Part shown: piece by piece, positions 59,481 to 64,000 of the stretch
Layout: each line of letters begins with the position of its first letter
Position numbering within the stretch: position 1 is the first letter of the stretch
Assembly: GCF_004664715.2 (NCBI RefSeq)
Contig: NC_051070.1
Location: forward strand, 45,890,456 to 45,954,455
DNA length: 64,000 nucleotides
Direction of reading: 5' to 3'
Origin: Peromyscus leucopus
Lineage: Eukaryota > Chordata > Mammalia > Rodentia > Cricetidae
Program-made: the position numbers and the translations under genes
The notes under the pieces: generated by a model
What the model was told of the DNA's origin: nothing
Databases searched by the model: none
Seen by the model: only the letters and a program-made list of their open reading frames with translations

Positions 59481-60999
59481 GCAAGGATGTTCTTAGAAAC
59501 AGAGAACTCAGAGCTAAGCTTTGAAGGTTCATGATAAAGACAACTCAGGGCAAGGCTGAAGGAGGGAAAAATCAAAGACCTTGAGGTTTTTAAACGAGAG
59601 AAAAACAATGCAGAGCAAAACCCAAACAGCAATGCTATGGATCTTAACTGGAAAGGAAGAATTTAAATTCATAAAACTCCAAGAATCCTTTATCCCAATG
59701 CAGGTTGCAGAGTCAAGACAGCGAATCAACCTCTCCCCCAGAGGTTCTAAGTTCAAGGCCATTCTCAAGATAGCCAGCAATATGATAAGCAAGAGCACCA
59801 GGGATGAGGCAGTGGAAGCTATGTGTGCAGGACTATCCCAGCCAGTGACTACCCCTCTTGTAAAGGAAAGGCAACCTGGAAAACCTAGGGCAGGTGCAGA
59901 CTGAGAATGAGTCAGGGGCTTTCTAGATCTACAGTCTTAGGACATAACCTAGGATGCTCACGACTTTGAGATAAACAATAGACCTAAATCACTGGCCACA
60001 TCAGAAAAGATTAATAACTGGCAGTCTTCATTAACTTTCATTCTCATTGAATTTTATCATATTCTACTCCTTAGCGATCTGTGTGCATGGTCAGTCACCC
60101 CCGGGCTCCTGCTCCCCCTTTTGACTGTAATGGCTATAAGCTCTTTTATCACCAACAAATAACATTACATGGCATTAACGGAGCTGTACGACTTAATTCT
60201 TAGCATAGTAGATTTGGAGCAGCTGTTATGTGGGGTATTTTCAGGTGCTGACCAGAATAGAATAGCTGCTCTAAGAACAGTTCTGTATGCTCAGGTGAAT
60301 ACCTAAAAATACACACTTCTTCTCCTTCCTATAGCAGCGAAAGTCGTTTTCAACCACCTTACAAAGGACGGGATGTCAGTGTGTGTTAGCCTCAGTTAAG
60401 CTGTTTCAAATCCTATCCACACATTTGGGGGGATTCATCCAAATTCTGATGAGCTAGCCAAAAGTTCCTCAACACTGTCATGCTCCTGGACTGTTGGCAC
60501 ACAGTCTGAGTGTATTTAGAACCGAAGGAAATGCAGTCCTTATTTTTAGGGGGGAAATTTCTACATATTCTGTCCCCTCCCCACATGTACACATATTAAC
60601 ATAAGGTTATATGTGCTTATTCTGGAACCTTGAGAAGTTTTAAATTTCCACATATTCATGTTATCTAGTAAGCTTTGTGGGCATTCAAAAGCTTGTCAAT
60701 TTAATAAAGCTTGCCCTTTGGGAGATTAATGGAAGCAGGTGGTAACAAAGGTTAGTACTCAGTGTGGAAAGATAAGGGTGACCTTATTTTAAGGTCACTG
60801 GAAGAGTGGCTTATTTGGTATATTGCATGGTAGCTCACACCTAAGCATAAAGGCAGAATGAGGAAAGGGATGAGCCTTAAGCCATTTTAGCACTCTGTGG
60901 GTCTTAATGATTCTTTCTACGACTACCATTCCACTGGTTTTATTTTATCTGAGGAGTGAAAAACCCATTTTTTTTCATATATAATTTAAAACTTTTTGG
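59481..60999. other. single-copy DNA, nothing recognised
   Basis: The 107-residue frame at 59581-59904 has no motif; 59740-59800 has faint B1-like wording that I do not accept. 60060-60300 is repeat-free and could be conserved non-coding sequence. Confidence 0.45.
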
Positions 61000-61200
61000 C
61001 TTCATTTTATTCTATCCACACACACTTTGCTCACATGTAGTCTGCACCACATGCCTGGGATCTGCAGAGATCAGAAGAGGGCACTGAATGCCCTGGAATT
61101 ACAGATGTCGTGAATTGCCATGCGGGTGCTAAGAATCAAACCTGGGTCCTCTGCAAAAACAACAAGCAATCTTAGCCACCGAGCCAACCTGCTAGACCTA
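61000..61200 (-). repeat. B2 SINE
   Basis: Reverse: 'atgcctgggatctgcagaga', 'tcagaagagggcactgaatg', 'gtgctaagaatcaaacctgg' and 'cttagccaccgagccaacct'. Moderately diverged. Confidence 0.85.
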
Positions 61201-62079
61201 TATAAATATTTACATTAAAATTTTATTACTGATACACAGAATTACCAAATAAATAAGGAAAATATTTTAAAAACCTATTTTCCAAACATCAGTGGTTCTC
61301 AATTACAAACGATATTTTCCCTACTATTCTGATAGAAGATATTTCTTGGTTTTGTTCTAATGGTAAAAGGTATAAAAAGAAGATTCATTCAGCACACTGG
61401 GAGGAGGGACAAAGGGATCCTGTGACTTCCCAAGTCCATCTTCACAGTCCTGATGTAAGAGTAAGGTGTAAATAGAAAGCAAGAGAGATGAATACTAAGC
61501 AGTCCAGTCAAGGTGTGGTCCTTGCCACCACTGTCTTAGCTTTAGATTATAAGTTAAGCAGGAAGACTCGTCTGGTCTTTACTCGAAGTCATGGGATGCC
61601 AATCTGCCCTCAGTGAAAGAGGCAGGTATACAGGATGCAGAGCCTTCCCACCTACAGAGTCTGCAGGGATTCTGGAGAGAATACAGAAGATGAAAAAGGG
61701 CAGGGGAGTACTCTTCTCTTTCTCTTCACAGTTAGTGGTAACATATTACAACGGTAGGCCCTATCTAGTGTTACCTACATCTACATATTCTCATATAAAT
61801 GCACATATAATGTAAGCATATACACATAAGGTAGTTTATATCATATCTGCTCCTTGGAAACAGAAAATACTTTCTTTTCTAGTAGCTATCAAATGAGTAT
61901 AAAATTTAATCTATACTATGTCACATATAAAAATAGATTTCCCCAAAATAGCAAAGTATAGTAAACATTCTTAAATCTTCATGAGATAAAACTATCAGTT
62001 TTTAACAAAAGTTTTAAAAAAAATCTTCTGAAAAATGTACATTTCCCTCATAATCATATTACCACAGTTCCTCTGCTCA
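61201..62079. other. AT-rich single-copy DNA, nothing recognised
   Basis: No repeat family or exon recognised. Confidence 0.5.
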
Positions 62080-62245
62080 GACCTCCCACCTCCAGACTCC
62101 CACCTCCAGACCTCCAAACCTCTACCTCCAGACCCTCACACCTCCAGACCTCTCCCCACCTCCAAACTCCCCACCTCCAGACACCCCCCACCTGTAGACC
62201 TCCAAACCCCTATCTCCGGACCTCCCACCTCCAGACCTCTGCTAA
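62080..62245. repeat. C-rich minisatellite
   Basis: About ten imperfect copies of a 12-17 bp unit like 'cccacctccagacctc' with variable spacers ('aaacctcta', 'ccccacct'). Almost one strand only: very few G, so strongly strand-asymmetric. It creates a Pro/Thr/Ser-rich frame at 62035-62400 that I regard as chance. Confidence 0.88.
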
Positions 62246-62429
62246 TTTTGTATGTTCAGATTCTTACCCATATAAACTTCTTTCCAGTATCCTCTGTGCT
62301 AATAAAACCCTTATCTTTGGGAATTTCAAACGTGTACAATGAAATATGGTCATATATAGCCCCATTTTCTCCTCTTGACATTTCCCCAGATACCTCCTAA
62401 CATTGCTCTCCCAACTTCATATCTGCATT

Positions 62430-62503
62430 TTCTTTTTCTTCCTTCCTTTTTGTTTTGTTTTTTTTTTTTGGGGGGGGGGTTGTTTTTGTTTTTTTGGATA
62501 CTC
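62430..62503. repeat. T-rich tail with a G10 run
   Basis: 'tttgttttgttttttttttt' followed by a run of ten G, then 'ttgtttttgtttttttgg'. It lies at the 3' (rc poly(A)) side of the adjoining L1 fragment. Confidence 0.9.
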
Positions 62504-63425
62504 CACTAAGTCCAGTTAAGGCCCATGTGCATGGGAGTGGAACCATCCACTGAAATATACAAAACATAACAGTGGCCACACCCTCAAAGAAGACTGACTC
62601 TCCCTTCTTTGGCAGCTATCAACTGCTAATAACACCTCAGTATGGGCTTTGGTGTGGCGAGCACTTCCCTATCTATGTTGGAATTTCATCTGGCTTGGTC
62701 TTGTCCAGGTCTGGTGCAGGTATCCACAGCTTTTGTGAGCTCATGAGTGCAGCAGCCATTCCATATGTCACGTCCAGAAGACAGCACTTCCCAGCCCTCC
62801 TCCAAATCTCACATTCTTTCCGCCTCTTCTTCCTCAATGCTCCCTGAGGCTCAATGGTGGTAGTGATGGTGCTGGTTCCATGTGCGTGTATGTGCATGTG
62901 TGTGCATGTGCATATGCATGTGTGGGGGTGTGTGTAAGATGTCTCATTTAGGGATGAGTATTCACAGTCTTTTACTCTCAGCACTTTGATCAGTTACACA
63001 TCTCTCAAATGGCTGCAGATCACTGCAAAAGGAAGCTTTTTCTGTTCAACACAGACAGCAACACAGGTCTATGGGTATAAGTGTAAATACTGAGAAGGCA
63101 ATTTGAAACACAACTGTCTAGCAAACTAACAATAACAGGTTCTACCCTGGGGCTTATGACTTGGCCAGCCATGGGCTTTTGACCAAGACATCGAATTCTC
63201 TCGGAAGCCATAAGCCTCAAATCCAATGGCAAAGGTGTCAGTCACCATAACTGTCATGTCACCACTGTACCACTGCAAACATCCTGCCTCCAGGTCAGTT
63301 CTGAAGCATGGAGGGTCCAGCGCTGGGTAAGACCATTGCTACATTTTATACCTCAGTAGTCTGCACAGCAACCTCCCAGTACTATCAAAGCTAGCTGGAA
63401 GGAAATCTCCCAGTTAAATATTAAC
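62504..63425 (-). mobile_element. Lx-type L1 3' UTR, 0.9 kb
   Basis: Reverse L1 3' UTR in order: 'gaaccatccactgaaatata', 'agaagactgactctcccttc', 'ggcttggtcttgtccaggtc', 'tgagctcatgagtgcagcag', 'acgtccagaagacagcactt', then after a GT-rich expansion 'gtctcatttagggatgagta', 'ggttctaccctggggcttat', 'ttggccagccatgggctttt' and 'caacctcccagtactatcaa'. The best-preserved of three Lx 3' fragments here. No ORF2 part is attached. Confidence 0.8.
62878..62938. repeat. GT/GCATGT-rich low-complexity tract
   Basis: 'tgtgcgtgtatgtgcatgtg' and similar units inside the L1 3' UTR. Confidence 0.88.
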
Positions 63426-64000
63426 TCTGAAGAAGAAAAGCTCTGATGACGAATTTTCCTCAGCACCGGGAGCCTCTGTCCTGCTGGTGCCACACACTTC
63501 CCTCATCCCCACTACAACACTGCAGAGCCTCCACCTCTCTTCTTAGACAAGATGCTCTTTCTGAGGGTAAGGGCCATGCCTTGTGTGCTCTCGGATCCCA
63601 AACACTCCACGTCTACATTCTTCCACACGTGAACATTTAGTTTATTGAACACATCAGAATTCGGATGAGAAAATCCAAAGGATCCTGAAGACCCATGAGC
63701 AGTGGTTTTTTTCCTTCAAATGTTCCTGCAGGTGCACAGAATGAAATGGTAGAATCTAAGACTCAGCAGGGCACAGGCATTGCCTGGTCCTCTCTCCTCC
63801 TGCAGCCAGAGATAGGGCAGCATGAAGCCCGCTCAAACCCCGAACTGAGGAACTCTAATTACCTCCAGCGAGGGAGGAGCTGGCAGCAACAGCCACTGCA
63901 CAAGCCCAGAAACAGCACCTACCATCAGTTCTGCTCACCGGGGTGAGGATGAGTGGAGAAACTGGGCTGGAGCTGTTGGCTTCTGCAGTGAGCTGCACTG
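63426..64000. other. single-copy DNA to the window end
   Basis: Two short frames (63446-63640, 63695-63946) have no motif. No repeat family is recognised. A feature crossing the window edge cannot be excluded. Confidence 0.45.

Noticed and set aside
59740..59800. B1-like wording ('aagttcaaggccattctcaa')
   Set aside because: Only one short match; the rest of a B1 is absent.
62035..62400. Pro/Thr/Ser-rich 121-residue frame
   Set aside because: Generated by the C-rich minisatellite; no context for a mucin-like exon.

Overview
This 64 kb window looks like intergenic or deep-intronic DNA from a muroid rodent, most likely a cricetid (hamster, vole or deer-mouse group). The evidence is the repeat content: B1, B2/B3, B4 and ID SINEs, Lx-type L1 3' ends, MT-type MaLR LTRs and a URR1 hAT element. 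The youngest B1 copies carry the 'ggaaaggcgcaaagct' variant, which I associate with cricetids rather than Mus. I found no convincing protein-coding gene, CpG-rich promoter, tRNA, rRNA or CRISPR. The open reading frames are short, mostly lie in repeats or microsatellites, and match no family I recognise. The one exception is the C-terminal end of a dead L1 ORF2.

Layout. 1-10.5 kb: mostly single-copy AT-rich DNA with old SINEs (B1, B4, MIR), a MER5A DNA transposon and two GT arrays. 10.5-15 kb: a 5'-truncated minus-strand L1 containing two B2s, an Lx 3' fragment, a B3 and a MaLR LTR, bordered by a B1. 15-25 kb: single-copy DNA, three MIRs/IDs, a long AC array and three B1s. 25.1-27.2 kb: a complete two-LTR MaLR retroelement on the minus strand, followed by a B3. 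27.4-39.9 kb: single-copy DNA with B2/B3 copies, AT/GT arrays, a CTG triplet array and a MaLR LTR. 39.93-40.32 kb: a solo class II (ERVK-like) LTR with a perfect 6-bp target duplication. 41.3-41.8 kb: ID and B4 around a CT/GT array. 43.7-46.9 kb: a very old plus-strand L1 containing two B1s and an Lx fragment. 48.4-53.1 kb: the longest stretch in which I see no repeat.

53.9-55.9 kb: a MaLR LTR interrupted by a URR1 element and capped by a young B1, then another MaLR LTR and a B2 pair. 58.1-59.5 kb: a processed HMGB1 pseudogene with target-site duplications, whose 3' UTR is split by a TAGA tetranucleotide array of about 270 bp. 61-64 kb: a B2, a cytosine-rich minisatellite and a 0.9 kb Lx L1 3' UTR.

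Nothing here forms an operon or pathway. The window records successive retrotransposition. I saw no convincing undescribed biological system. The most informative objects are the HMGB1 retrocopy with its internal microsatellite, the nested insertions with visible target duplications, the solo LTR, the complete MaLR, and AT-rich single-copy blocks that could be conserved non-coding DNA. Repeat family names come from memory of consensus sequences, not from a database search.
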